Source of the DNA: VGSG01 sp040756375
GTDB lineage: Bacteria > Desulfobacterota > Desulfomonilia > Desulfomonilales > Desulfomonilaceae
Assembly (NCBI GenBank): GCA_040756375.1
Contig: JBFLZC010000009.1
Coordinates: 62,001-126,000, forward strand
DNA length: 64,000 nt
Reading direction: 5' to 3'
Of this stretch, positions 33,901-41,846 are shown piece after piece. The notes under the pieces are model-generated. The model made no database searches and had not been told where the DNA came from. It worked only from the letters and a program-made list of their open reading frames with translations. The translations under genes and the position numbers were made by a program. Position 1 is the stretch's first letter. Each line of letters begins with the position of its first letter.

Positions 33901-34133
33901 TCTATTTCATCGCTACGGGAGATTACCCATTTGAAGGCCCCTCCTTTGAGGACTACAAGTTCCAACAGACCAGGGTATTTCCGTCACCGCCCAGACTTGT
34001 AAACCCTGAAGTGCCCGACTGGCTTGAGCCGCTCATCCTGGGCTGCCTCGAAAAGGAACCGGAAAAGAGATGGGGCGGCATGAACGAAGTCCTCAACGTT
34101 ATTCTCAAAGAGACTAGCCGAGACGAACCCTGA
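30969..34133 (+). CDS. SH3-TM-TPR protein with C-terminal pseudokinase domain
   Basis: 1054 residues. A signal peptide (about 1-34) is followed by an SH3b-like domain (about 55-112, with DVLEVVGREGDYYRVRIP), one membrane segment (about 122-143), a long TPR/helical region (about 160-600), a Pro/Lys/Glu-rich linker (about 610-740) and a protein-kinase-like domain (about 770-1045). The catalytic loop reads LHLHLQPSTVLF instead of HRDLKPxN, and the DFG position reads ANLGYN, so both key Asp residues are lost. MPPEFFRL (APE) and DIYAVGAILYFIATGDYPF keep the fold. It should be an inner-membrane pseudokinase scaffold with the SH3 domain outside. ATG 30969 is used; a TTG at 30984 after GAGGG is an alternative start. 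Confidence 0.85.
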   Translation: MREPLLKRFALRRIFPLLVILCVCLAWASGAQAQTADKKADKTFPEAVKIEAPDNLSTNILSLPRRGSDVLAIALHGDVLEVVGREGDYYRVRIPEQLTFGFVLQAHTVPWRLPRALGPNWPLILAGVALLTAVLAAFAFVQLKARRAKRAEDRAAATAAAIRNAEESFRAGDYAQAIQEFTEYLAFQGGDVRNPDVYRRLAVCYRKTDQLREAAQCWEKMRALGGLKGAEDHALGVDLMTSLGQQEQAAAIYEQLLQGPIDEEASLDIHRKLIDIYRNQKQHRNYVKHVVEVLESGHVDRTLIPSAVQFLVAEGQTGLAVEASNKALIAAICEEFLEDRALTPEAERIYVKCLEYDRTDKRLHRILAEKYRQDNDYRRAVSQLTVLTQLDRQNAEEYTEEAAKVYIDSDKVAHALSEGNPQIIKKMAQQFLARSEVTSDAVATYEKVLEFLPRAVGVNKMLATVYLTRGDLPKYMEKLRLLHELDSANHDYLSDLAQCVIDNNLIEETIRQGNRELIVKILKQLVKREAYDDKAVHVLESVAKREPGNAQIQRALANAYAKRGEPARQLEHLLALSQLQPDDTEVTRQAAELAKAHDLTGMLPNKGGKEVRPSAPPKPAPTKAPGPARGEEQRVITELPGDTDWEDLDRPDDKPTEAPTTPAAKPKPAPPPPTVTKQEAPRQPSIHELGFPEILSDEPLPEEIVEPEPESRPQKAAREAAAAVKAQIVERAESVGRKVTEQPVTTFVSHSMKGPRIQYKDEELYKPATGGLAYKSLQVLRTDGWGSWHVGVEVNTGDEYLIRDFSKGFLGPEQLRQFLEQVAEVAFNIIHENILENEGEVIGPRRARANIHPLYPYTLDDVMAPERRPNFAVRLGWIKGIVSGMAHAHNYIGLDGKYRRTLHLHLQPSTVLFQQDATTPKIANLGYNQAFRTFILAREPRWKDPGMEPAFMPPEFFRLKAPTAMEKTADIYAVGAILYFIATGDYPFEGPSFEDYKFQQTRVFPSPPRLVNPEVPDWLEPLILGCLEKEPEKRWGGMNEVLNVILKETSRDEP

Positions 34134-34164
34134 TTCCACCCAGCTGCTTCGCTTGCCAAGAGAA

Positions 34165-34200
34165 CGCAAAAGATGCGGTTTCCGTAGGAAACCGCATCTT
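34165..34200. terminator. Bidirectional terminator
   Basis: A perfect 14-bp stem AAGATGCGGTTTCC/GGAAACCGCATCTT (34170-34183, 34187-34200) with a 3-nt loop lies between convergent genes. On the minus strand it is followed by CTTTTG, giving the better U-run for the small gene at 34271. Confidence 0.75.
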
Positions 34201-34270
34201 GGTCGGTCGCACAGGGGAGGAGACTGGCGTGAGAAAATAGCCGCGGTCACAAAGCGGATGTCCGAAGCCC

Positions 34271-34558
34271 TCAAACAGCCCAGGCCTGATCGAACGGCGT
34301 CTCTTCGGAATCGTCTTTGTACAGGCGTTCGTTGGCTTCCTGGGCCTTCAGGTACGCGGCCAGGATCTTGCACTTCTCGCATGGGTTGTATGCGGACTCG
34401 TACCTGGTCACTTTCCCATGGGCCCTGGAGGCCATGCGGATTTTGAGGTCCTTGATATCATTGTACATGCGCAGGCAGTGCCGAATGCTCCATCGGCCTT
34501 TGAAGACGCGACATGACACGGCGAACTCATCAAGCCACTCTGCGCGATTCGTTTCCAT
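34271..34558 (-). CDS. Small hypothetical protein with CxxC motif
   Basis: 95 residues, no recognised family and no signal peptide. It has a Trp/Arg-rich N-terminal half (VFKGRWSIRHCLRMYNDI) and the stretch YESAYNPCEKCKILAAYLKA, with a CxxC that could bind metal, and an acidic tail. A strong ribosome site (GGGGGAGGGAG) and its own terminator argue that it is a real gene. Confidence 0.65.
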   Translation of the reverse strand: METNRAEWLDEFAVSCRVFKGRWSIRHCLRMYNDIKDLKIRMASRAHGKVTRYESAYNPCEKCKILAAYLKAQEANERLYKDDSEETPFDQAWAV

Positions 34559-34725
34559 CGCTCACTCCCTCCCCCATCAGAGGGTTTTACCCTCGGCCCC
34601 GAACATGTGGTACGAAAAGGGCTTCCTTATTGCTGTTGATGAGTCCGACACTTGGTGTTTCGAAATGTTCCAGATTTATCTGAAGAGCGCTGGGCCGAAT
34701 CCCTGATAGCTTTTTCGATTATCTA

Positions 34726-34754
34726 TTGACTTCAGGTAGGTTCAATGCTACCTT
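34726..34754 (+). promoter_or_regulatory. Promoter of the M23 peptidase gene
   Basis: TTGACT (34726-34731), a 17-bp spacer and TACCTT (34749-34754). The implied start of transcription lies after the TTG at 34755, which rules out that codon as the translation start. Confidence 0.6.
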
Positions 34755-34784
34755 TTGCGCGTTCGGAGGTATGGAGAGAGGATC

Positions 34785-36185
34785 GTGGGACATAACCATT
34801 CCCCACTAAGGATTAGACTGCGCACGCCATACGGGCATTCGGCCCGTGCGTTCCTGGTCACCATCTTCGCACTTGCGTGTACCGCGGTGGGTTTGTACCT
34901 GATCTGCGTGCCGGGTCTCATCGCGTACTTTCCTTCCGTTTCAGCGCTCTCTTCAAACCAGTCAACCACAGGCGATTCCGACTCATGCCCTGCGGTCCAC
35001 GACCAGGTCGCGGACGAGCAGGCTGAATCGGAGCGTGGCACAATAGAAGATTTCGATACAGCCGGCCCGGAAGATACTCTGTATTCCTTGATGATGGCAC
35101 AGCTCAATGACGAAGCGTCGGTTCGCAAGGTCACGTACAGCCTGGCCGAAGCCATAGCAGGGGCCAGAGGCAAGCCCTTTGACGGTGATGCGCCACTCCC
35201 GGAGGGAGCTTGGTACAGCATAACGTTGGACAATGAGGGGGCGTTTCTCAAGACGACCCTAGGACTTGACGCTGCCGAAGTTTATCATGCCGAACAGCGT
35301 GGCACTGAGGTATGTTCTTGGAAGGAAGACGTGGTGCTGGAATTGAGGCCAACGTGCCGCGTCATCGAGATGAAGAACAACCTGATGCAATCTATAATTG
35401 AAAGCGGCGAGTCCGGGGACCTCGCCGCAAAGATTACAAAGGCCTTCCGATGGGACATCGACTTCCAGAGCGAAACCAAGAGAGGCGATGTGCTCAAGGT
35501 TCTGTTTGAACGTAGATACGCAGATGATCGGCCTTCCGGATATGGAGAAGTTCTGTGTGCGATCTATGAAGGCAAGAAGACAGGCAAGAAGACTGCAATT
35601 CTCTTCAAGAATCGGTACCACGATGAGAACGGCACAGAGTTGAGAAAGGACTTCCTTCGAGCACCTTTGACCGTGCTGCGCCGCACATCTGGATACGGTA
35701 TGAGGCGTCATCCGATTCACAATTGCGTACGCAAGCATCACGGGTTGGATTATGGCGCGCCCACAGGGACACCCGTCATGTCGATTGCCGGAGGGACGGT
35801 GACCTTTGCGGGCTGGAAGAACGGGTACGGGAAATTCGTTTGCATAACCCACGACAATGGAATTGAGAGCCGGTACGGGCACCTGAGCAAGATACTCGTG
35901 GAAAAAGGCAAGCCGGTCAAACAGACCCAGAAGATCGGACTTGTGGGCAGGACCGGTGACGCGACAGGACCTCATCTCCATTTTGAGGTGCTGGTCGGCG
36001 GCAAGAACAAGAATCCTCAGACGGTGCTCAACGCAAAGATGGTCACGAGCGTCCCCAGGGTGGCTAAATTCCTGCAAGACCGATTTCAGACCGTGGTGCA
36101 GGAACGCCTCGAAGCCTTAGATCGTTTAACTTCGCAGCGCGCCGATGTCCCCCGGATGCCCGGGTCGCTCGCAGAACTTCGCTGA
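34785..36185 (+). CDS. M23 (LytM) family peptidase, membrane anchored
   Basis: 466 residues: one N-terminal membrane segment (about 22-47), a linker, an LysM/OapA-like beta region (about 150-290) and a C-terminal M23 domain. Zinc ligands are present: His318 and Asp322 (HHGLDYG) and the HLHFE motif with His397/His399. It should be a periplasmic peptidoglycan endopeptidase or a scaffold activator acting in cell separation or elongation. GTG 34785 follows GGAGAGAGG and is downstream of the predicted promoter; the TTG at 34755 is not. The gene is monocistronic. Confidence 0.92.
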   Translation: MGHNHSPLRIRLRTPYGHSARAFLVTIFALACTAVGLYLICVPGLIAYFPSVSALSSNQSTTGDSDSCPAVHDQVADEQAESERGTIEDFDTAGPEDTLYSLMMAQLNDEASVRKVTYSLAEAIAGARGKPFDGDAPLPEGAWYSITLDNEGAFLKTTLGLDAAEVYHAEQRGTEVCSWKEDVVLELRPTCRVIEMKNNLMQSIIESGESGDLAAKITKAFRWDIDFQSETKRGDVLKVLFERRYADDRPSGYGEVLCAIYEGKKTGKKTAILFKNRYHDENGTELRKDFLRAPLTVLRRTSGYGMRRHPIHNCVRKHHGLDYGAPTGTPVMSIAGGTVTFAGWKNGYGKFVCITHDNGIESRYGHLSKILVEKGKPVKQTQKIGLVGRTGDATGPHLHFEVLVGGKNKNPQTVLNAKMVTSVPRVAKFLQDRFQTVVQERLEALDRLTSQRADVPRMPGSLAELR

Positions 36186-36313
36186 TTCTTCCACTCTCTT
36201 TTCCACTTCCTATTTGCAGTCGGAAACTCTTGTTAGGCTCGGCCGGAGCTACCACTTCGTAAACATTCAGTCAAGTGCGGGACTGAATAGTTACACCACT
36301 TCGCGTCGCTCGA

Positions 36314-36342
36314 TTGACTTTCGGTGCAGATCAGGATATCAT
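36314..36342 (+). promoter_or_regulatory. Promoter of the PQGY-rich secreted protein
   Basis: TTGACT (36314-36319), a 17-bp spacer and TATCAT (36337-36342), about 252 bp before the start codon. Confidence 0.6.
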
Positions 36343-36467
36343 GCGAATATCAGGGCGAAATCTGCCCATCCGCTTGAAGGGAATGCTTCTCATTGAATGC
36401 GGCTTCAGATGCGGTTCTCACTCTAGGTCAATGCCCTGAGCTAAAGCGCACATGTTGAGCGATCCAT

Positions 36468-36557
36468 CGGGCTCGTCAGCCCGGCATGGACCAGAGGAGA
36501 TGCAACGCTGGGACCGACGAGAATCCGGCCCCCCGCTTGAGCGAATTGGCCGGTCCC
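36468..36557 (+). promoter_or_regulatory. Candidate structured 5' leader
   Basis: A CGGGCT-cgtc-AGCCCG hairpin (36468-36483) and a GGGACC...GGTCCC stem (36510-36557) enclosing CGGCC/GGCCG elements, all upstream of the start at 36594. It may be a regulatory leader; no known riboswitch pattern is recognised. Confidence 0.35.
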
Positions 36558-36593
36558 ATTCTCATTTCCCTTGCCGCGAATCAGGAGGCTACC

Positions 36594-37217
36594 ATGAAGA
36601 AAACCATGCTGCTTCTCACGGTTGCAGCTTTGATGTTTGTGGCGGTTCCGTCTTACGGGTTCCTGGATTACCTGTTTTCAGGCGGCGCCAGTAGGGACGC
36701 GATAGAGAATTCCGCGATCGGTGATGTGCGGGCCTGGTGGACAGGCAATCCTGTTTATCAGTTCAACCCTTATTACACTGGGGCCCCGCAACAGCAGTTT
36801 AGCGGGCAGCAAGCAGGTCAAGCGACTCAGGCTCCGCAGCAGGGATACTACCAAGGCGCCCCGGCCACGCAGTATGGCGGCTATGGGAGCCCCCAGGGAT
36901 ATCCTCCCGCCAACGTGACATATTCCGGCGGTCAGGCTCCAGGTGGTGGGTACCCACAGGGTTATCCCCAGCAGCAACCTCAGGCAGGTTATTACGGCCA
37001 GCCCTATCCTCAGCCCGTTCAGCAGCAGCCCATGGCAGGCTATGGTTATCCCCAGGGCTACGCCCAGCCTGCTCCCCCCCAGGCAGGTTACGCACCCCAG
37101 GGCTACGCCCAGCCCGCACAACCGGCATACGGAGGCCAAGTTCAAGGCCAATTCCAGCCGGTGCAGCCGGGATATCAAGGCGGAGCACAGTACTATCCAG
37201 GGGGAGGCCAGCAGTAA
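36594..37217 (+). CDS. Secreted Pro/Gln/Gly/Tyr-rich low-complexity protein
   Basis: 207 residues. A signal peptide (MKKTMLLLTVAALMFVAVPSYG) is followed by a short unique segment (FLDYLFSGGASRDAIENSAI, GDVRAWWTGNPVYQ) and then a disordered region with repeats such as GYPQGY, QAGYAPQGYAQPA and QQPMAGYGYPQG. AGGAGG lies 5 nt before the ATG. Gly/Tyr/Pro-rich exported proteins may coat surfaces or inclusions (sulfur-globule proteins are one example), but I cannot assign this one to a family. A U-tailed hairpin follows about 50 bp downstream. Confidence 0.8.
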   Translation: MKKTMLLLTVAALMFVAVPSYGFLDYLFSGGASRDAIENSAIGDVRAWWTGNPVYQFNPYYTGAPQQQFSGQQAGQATQAPQQGYYQGAPATQYGGYGSPQGYPPANVTYSGGQAPGGGYPQGYPQQQPQAGYYGQPYPQPVQQQPMAGYGYPQGYAQPAPPQAGYAPQGYAQPAQPAYGGQVQGQFQPVQPGYQGGAQYYPGGGQQ

Positions 37218-37269
37218 CACGAGAACGTCTCCAAATCGGACACATGTGAGGCCGTAGTGCCATCAGTCT

Positions 37270-37317
37270 GAATTCCCCCGAAGCCCCCTTGCAGAACGGA
37301 GCCGAGGGGGATTTTTG
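37270..37317 (+). terminator. Terminator of the PQGY gene
   Basis: AATTCCCCC pairs with GGGGGAT and is followed by TTTTTG, about 55 bp after the stop codon. An inner CCCCC/GGGGG pairing is an alternative. Confidence 0.6.
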
Positions 37318-37499
37318 TGTACCCGCGATCTCCAGCACATTCACGGTCTGAATACAGCTTCGCATGAAACAAGAGCATTTCCGGCGGAATCTCAGATGGA
37401 TAGCCCTTTCCCGCCAGCGATCTCACAATTTACTAGAAAGATTTTTCCTAACCTAAAGAAGTAACTTGACTCGGTCGCGCGGTGATGGTAGGGAGGGGC

Positions 37500-37592
37500 C
37501 TGGCCTCAACCTCGGGGGAGGGAGGGGCCATTGTACCGGCAAACCGGCGGGCGAGGTGCTATGCATTTTGCCCTCCGGTTTGATTTTTTCTG
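37500..37592 (+). ncRNA. Candidate small RNA with own terminator
   Basis: A promoter-like TTGACT (37466-37471), a 17-bp spacer and TAGGGA (37489-37494) precede a G-rich sequence. It ends in a near-perfect hairpin (CAAACCGGCGGGC ... GCCCTCCGGTTTG) followed by ATTTTTT. No plus-strand gene lies within 300 bp upstream of this terminator, so it may end an independent small RNA. Confidence 0.3.
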
Positions 37593-37631
37593 GGGCTGCA
37601 CAGGTCTCCCCGTCCTAGGTTGTTACAGCGG

Positions 37632-39701
37632 TTAAGCCTCTTCGATGAGTGCGATAATTTCATCGTCACCGTATTCTTCCAGATAGCGCCGATCAACGCC
37701 CACGCAGGCTTCCAGATGGGTGCACTTCTTCATCCAACATGGCTCCGGAATGGAATTGTGGCCCATGTTGAGACGATTGCTCACCAGTTGGTCCGTATCT
37801 CGTCGCTTGATACGAAGGTCATCGGGCGCATTCCCGATATGGGGCAGGTGCGGAGCGACGCAGTGGGGCACATTATCAAGCATGGTAAGCGGGTAACGTT
37901 TGGAAGTGATTGAGCCGAGACGCTCCTTCAGATAGGGCAGACGACACATTTTGTCCCTGTTGGTATAAGCGTTTCCGTCCCATTCGGGCAGACAGAGACA
38001 GTGCGCAGTAGTCCTCGGAAAGCTCAGGACTTTGTCCATAAGGCGTTCGATCTCATCCACATTGAGCATATTGAGGCATGTGTTCACATTGAGGCGCCGA
38101 GGTGAACTGTCATTGATCAAACTCAGTGCCCGGAAAGCCTGAACGTAGCTTCCTTTTCTCCTCACGATTCGATCGTGGGTTTCACCTACTCCGTGGATGG
38201 ATACCCAATAGTTTTCGAGGCCGGCATCCCGTAACTCCTCGATGAGTTTCTCCGTAACGCCGTAACCATTGGTGAACATAAAGAGCTCTAGTATCCCTGC
38301 GTCCCTGGCAAAACGCACGTAATTAACGAGCGAGGGATTGAGTGTGGGCTCGCCCGCGCCGGTGAAGAACAGGGTCTTGGCGCCGGATTGCGCGCACTCC
38401 GTGATAAAGTCAAATACTTGCCGGTCCAGGTCCGGGGGATTCTTGCTCCGGTCATGTGCGGGAGCACAGAAGATGCAATTATTGGTGCATTCGAAGCTTG
38501 AGAACACAATCGCGCCGGGTTCCGACCAACCCCAGACCAGCGATCTCGCCTCAGGGGGAGAACACGAACTCCATTTGTTCCAGAGATGAGGTTCGGTGCG
38601 CACATGCTTGTCCACCGCCTCGAACATCTTCTTGTAAGCCTCGCACTGAGGGTCGCTATGATTAGGGTCCCCTTTGGCGCTCTTGGTGCGAACAGGGCAG
38701 CCCCCGTTACAAAGCGAAATACAGGAGCATTCGAGGCACTCGGAGTTCCGGATAAGGTTCTCCGTTCGCGCGGCCAGCTCCAGGCGGTTGGATGAAATCA
38801 ATATGTCGCCCAAATTCTCGGTTTCAAGAATGTTGCCGAAGGTCTTTTCGGGAAACGACCCGAGCCACGCGTCACATTGGCCGATTTCTCCCCCCGGGCC
38901 GACACAGAAAAAGCTGCTCACGCAATTGGGACAAAAGAAGCACGGCACCTTGGCCGCGTTGTCCCCTAACACCAGTCGGTCGACAATGCTTTTGAAGGGG
39001 TCAAGCGTTACTCCGTCGTCTCGGGAGCAGTACACATCAAACAAGTTTGCCAGGAAATCGCCCAGTCGCGGCGCATCGAGGAATATCTCACCGGCCAAGT
39101 GGGACGACGGTCCCGCTGCAAAAGGGGTATTCAATTGAAGGCTCTTGATGCCGAGTTCGTCAAAATAGTAGTGATAGAAATCAAGAGGCGATACATCTAA
39201 CGTTCTTTTGTTGGGGACTGAGATAACACTCACTTGGAGGCCTCGGGAGGTCGCCTCTTTGAAACGGCCTATCCAATGTTCATTATACGCTTCGCCCGAA
39301 AGGCCCCGATACCGACGATAAACATTCGGAAAGTCCAGGGACGAACCCAGCATTCCATCGAAGAGCTCCCAGATCACGGGATCCCAAGCCGGGCTGTATC
39401 CCATGAGGTTCGTCTGAAGGAAATGCTTCGCCCTCAGATTATTGGTACGCAATAACCTGTCAATTTGCCGGCCGGCCTGGAGGCACCATTCGGGCGACAG
39501 GGTCATGATTTCGCCACCCTGCCAATATACGTCCACGTTTGTCACGCCCACGCGGGCAAGATAGGTCGATATGCGCTGAAAAACGGTGGACAATTGTTCG
39601 AGTGTAATTGTCTCGTTTGTTCGAGGCTGGAAGCAGTGATCGCAACGACAATCACATTGCACGGTCGGCACGAATATGACGCTTACTTCGCGACCGAACA
39701 T
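37632..39701 (-). CDS. Fused double radical-SAM/SPASM protein of the RiPP locus
   Basis: 689 residues containing two radical-SAM modules. Module 1 (about 1-370) has CX3CX2C at Cys16/20/23 (QCDCRCDHCF), VYWQGGEIMTL and a SPASM-like cluster region (PCFFCPNC, ECLECSCISLCNGGCPV). Module 2 (about 395-680) has a second cluster motif at Cys405/409/412 (FECTNNCIFC), FFTGAGEPTLNPSL, WVSIHGVGETHDRI and C-terminal Cys residues (CWMKKCTHLEAC). Two complete barrels in one chain are unusual. AGGAG precedes the ATG, which lies 3 bp after the SPASM-partner stop. It is last in the precursor-maturase operon and probably performs two peptide modifications. Confidence 0.9.
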   Translation of the reverse strand: MFGREVSVIFVPTVQCDCRCDHCFQPRTNETITLEQLSTVFQRISTYLARVGVTNVDVYWQGGEIMTLSPEWCLQAGRQIDRLLRTNNLRAKHFLQTNLMGYSPAWDPVIWELFDGMLGSSLDFPNVYRRYRGLSGEAYNEHWIGRFKEATSRGLQVSVISVPNKRTLDVSPLDFYHYYFDELGIKSLQLNTPFAAGPSSHLAGEIFLDAPRLGDFLANLFDVYCSRDDGVTLDPFKSIVDRLVLGDNAAKVPCFFCPNCVSSFFCVGPGGEIGQCDAWLGSFPEKTFGNILETENLGDILISSNRLELAARTENLIRNSECLECSCISLCNGGCPVRTKSAKGDPNHSDPQCEAYKKMFEAVDKHVRTEPHLWNKWSSCSPPEARSLVWGWSEPGAIVFSSFECTNNCIFCAPAHDRSKNPPDLDRQVFDFITECAQSGAKTLFFTGAGEPTLNPSLVNYVRFARDAGILELFMFTNGYGVTEKLIEELRDAGLENYWVSIHGVGETHDRIVRRKGSYVQAFRALSLINDSSPRRLNVNTCLNMLNVDEIERLMDKVLSFPRTTAHCLCLPEWDGNAYTNRDKMCRLPYLKERLGSITSKRYPLTMLDNVPHCVAPHLPHIGNAPDDLRIKRRDTDQLVSNRLNMGHNSIPEPCWMKKCTHLEACVGVDRRYLEEYGDDEIIALIEEA

Positions 39702-39704
39702 GCG

Positions 39705-40547
39705 TCACTCCTGTGCAACATCCGCATCTCGTAAGTCTTCTGCCATCTCCTGCGCCTTTGCTTTTATTTCGAGGAAGACCTCGAAGAACGGTTCGCATTT
39801 GAAACCGGGGTCTACAAAGCGGAGATAGCCTTCGCAAAGGTCGAACGCCTCGCACGAGGCGCATTGAGAGCCACCGACAAACAGGTTCTTCTTGCGATCG
39901 ATCAATTCTACGTACACCGCTGAACTTGTATCAACATGTACACCCAGGGAAACGTTTCCGAAAAATCTTCCTGCTCGTGCAAATCTCTCCGAGGCAGTCA
40001 CCTGCATAGATTGGTCGACATACAAATGCGTGGTGGGAGATTCAAGATAAATCTGGAGAAGAGACACAAGAGTGCCCTTCATGCAGCCTATGAAAGCGGA
40101 ATGAAAGAATTCCACGGGAACTCGAAGGTGCCTGCCATGCAAATAGTACTGTAAGGTAGGCATCAGATCAGACGCGTCGCGAATTTCTTCGACATTCAGG
40201 ATAACAGGAATCGACGCGGAAGTGACAGTCTTCACCCCCTGGAGCAACCCTAAATCTATATCCATCAGGACACTCAGCGAAAAGCGGTCTGCCATCCATG
40301 TGTTTGTGTATACGCGGGCTGCTTCACGCGGGTGGAGCTTAATTGTTACCGGTAGATCTTGGGGCAGATCGGCAAGCTTCAGTACATCCTCCGGAAGGCC
40401 GTTCAGTTCTATGCCTTGCACCCGCGCTCCCAGGTCCCGGCACGCGCTCACTATTTCATCACTCTGTCCCGATCGAACCATCAACGCCTCGGCATCGATC
40501 TCACGAGCCAACGACGCAGGAATACTTACAAGAACTGGATCACTCAT
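39705..40547 (-). CDS. SPASM-like accessory protein lacking the SAM cluster
   Basis: 280 residues. There is no CX3CX2C motif. The C-terminus has a SPASM-type cysteine set (CASCEAFDLCEGYL... KCEPFF; Cys229, 232, 238, 251), and the middle resembles the barrel half of a SPASM enzyme (VPVEFFHSAFIGCMKG). It overlaps the upstream maturase gene by 8 bp and the double-SAM gene follows 3 bp later, so the three should be made in fixed ratio. A degenerate radical-SAM partner that recognises the leader or holds an auxiliary Fe-S cluster is a reasonable inference. Similar SPASM-only partners are known in some peptide-maturase systems. Confidence 0.75.
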   Translation of the reverse strand: MSDPVLVSIPASLAREIDAEALMVRSGQSDEIVSACRDLGARVQGIELNGLPEDVLKLADLPQDLPVTIKLHPREAARVYTNTWMADRFSLSVLMDIDLGLLQGVKTVTSASIPVILNVEEIRDASDLMPTLQYYLHGRHLRVPVEFFHSAFIGCMKGTLVSLLQIYLESPTTHLYVDQSMQVTASERFARAGRFFGNVSLGVHVDTSSAVYVELIDRKKNLFVGGSQCASCEAFDLCEGYLRFVDPGFKCEPFFEVFLEIKAKAQEMAEDLRDADVAQE

Positions 40548-41580
40548 TGACTGCCTCGAAAAATAGTTTGTACCCCTCACACCAAACCGTCTTTCGGCCG
40601 AAGCCGCACGCGGCTGCGCATCCTCCCGCGCAAAAGTCCCACCAGCGGCAGGATGCGCATTCCCCGTTTCTCAGGATATCCCGACGCCGCGATCGCCACA
40701 AGGCATCCGGGTGAGAAAGTATCTTCTCCAACGAATCGGCCGCCAGATTGCCGATCGCACCGGAGCCCACGTCGAGGAGCCGAACACAGGGATACACGCC
40801 TCCCGTAGGCGAAACAGCCACCGTAGGTTCACAGCAGTGCAGCCCTTCCGGAAAGCCGCAACTCGGCGACTGCTTCTCACGAGCGAAGTCAGCCCAGTTG
40901 GCAAACGGCTCCACCGGCAGCGAGCCATAGTCCTCTTCCCAGGCCCGGTAAACCTCCACAAGGAATCGTCCCCAGGATTGAGGGTCAAGTCGGGCGCCGT
41001 CAAATTTCCCAGCGGGTTCTTCCAAAGGAATGAGCGTCAGACTGTCCACGCCTAAGTTCTTGAAAAAATGATAGATGCGCTTCCCAAAACCCGCGGATTC
41101 TCCGTGGGCGACATATACCATACCCACGCGAAACCCGCGGCTTCTGACCAGCTCGAAGCCCTCGTACCAGCGTTCCGCATATGGCTCACCATTCTTGAGA
41201 CGCCGGTAGCCCGAGAACGGATCGAGGGATGTGCCGATGCCTCCGCCGTTGAGCAGTTCACAGAGAATGTCTGCCAGCGCGGGCGTCATCCGGGTGAGAT
41301 TTGACTGCATCACATGGTGCACCGCACGGCCCGAAATTAAGGGTTGGAGCTCCAGGACCTTGCGAAAGAACGACTCGCCCATGAGCGTAGGTTCGCCGCC
41401 ATGCCAGAGGATTGTGGTCTCATCGAGCGGATTTTGCTCAAGGTATTCGGCCAAACGCCGAAATACCGACTCAATGACCGGTTCTTCCATGAACAGACCG
41501 GTTTCGGCTACATTACAGTACGAACAGGCTCCATTGCACCGAAAAGTCGGCTTGATCACAAATTCGATGTTCTTTGCCAT
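40540..41580 (-). CDS. Radical SAM/SPASM peptide maturase
   Basis: 346 residues. The radical-SAM motif is FRCNGACSYCN (Cys15, 19, 22), followed by ILWHGGEPTLMG, GTSLDPFSGYR and a full SPASM domain (CCEPTVAVSPTGGVYPC, GECASCRWWDFCAGGC, WCEGYKLFF). This is the architecture of anSME-like and peptide-modifying enzymes. It lies 266 bp downstream of the precursor gene and starts the operon of two further SPASM/SAM proteins, so the natural substrate is the CRVWGNR peptide. The ribosome site is weak, but ATG at 41580 fits the family N-terminus. Confidence 0.92.
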   Translation of the reverse strand: MAKNIEFVIKPTFRCNGACSYCNVAETGLFMEEPVIESVFRRLAEYLEQNPLDETTILWHGGEPTLMGESFFRKVLELQPLISGRAVHHVMQSNLTRMTPALADILCELLNGGGIGTSLDPFSGYRRLKNGEPYAERWYEGFELVRSRGFRVGMVYVAHGESAGFGKRIYHFFKNLGVDSLTLIPLEEPAGKFDGARLDPQSWGRFLVEVYRAWEEDYGSLPVEPFANWADFAREKQSPSCGFPEGLHCCEPTVAVSPTGGVYPCVRLLDVGSGAIGNLAADSLEKILSHPDALWRSRRRDILRNGECASCRWWDFCAGGCAAACGFGRKTVWCEGYKLFFEAVNE

Positions 41581-41846
41581 GACTGGATAGTCTTTAGGTT
41601 GGAGATGGTGATCGAAGGATTCTTGCCGTTATCAACAACTTAGCGAAGTCACAGAGCGCGTTCAGATAGAGGATCTTCTCACAAAACTTTGAATTGGACA
41701 CGAATCGCATTATCCGGGGGGAAATCGCTCCCGATGCAACACTAATCTCTTGCGGGTAATTATAGATCGGGAAACGCTGCGCCCGCTCAGACGAACGAGT
41801 GCTCAATTCTCAATCCCGGGAGCGTTCCAAGAAGTAACTGAGATTC

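Larger units (their letters stand above)
36186..36593. other. 408-bp upstream region with promoter and structured leader
   Basis: It contains a strong promoter (36314-36342) and two hairpins in the roughly 245-nt leader of the following gene (36468-36483 and 36510-36557). I see no coding sequence. Confidence 0.6.
37218..37631. other. 414-bp intergenic region with two plus-strand terminators
   Basis: After the PQGY gene there is a terminator (37270-37317), then a TTGACT-led candidate small-RNA unit ending in a second terminator (37542-37592). No coding sequence is evident. Confidence 0.6.

Noticed and set aside
34605..34706. Short plus frame reading MWYEKGFLIAVDE
   Set aside because: It is too short and lies upstream of the M23 promoter without any ribosome site.
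41594..41806. 70-codon minus frame between precursor and maturase
   Set aside because: Its first codon is TTG with no ribosome site and it resembles nothing known; a small protein cannot be excluded.
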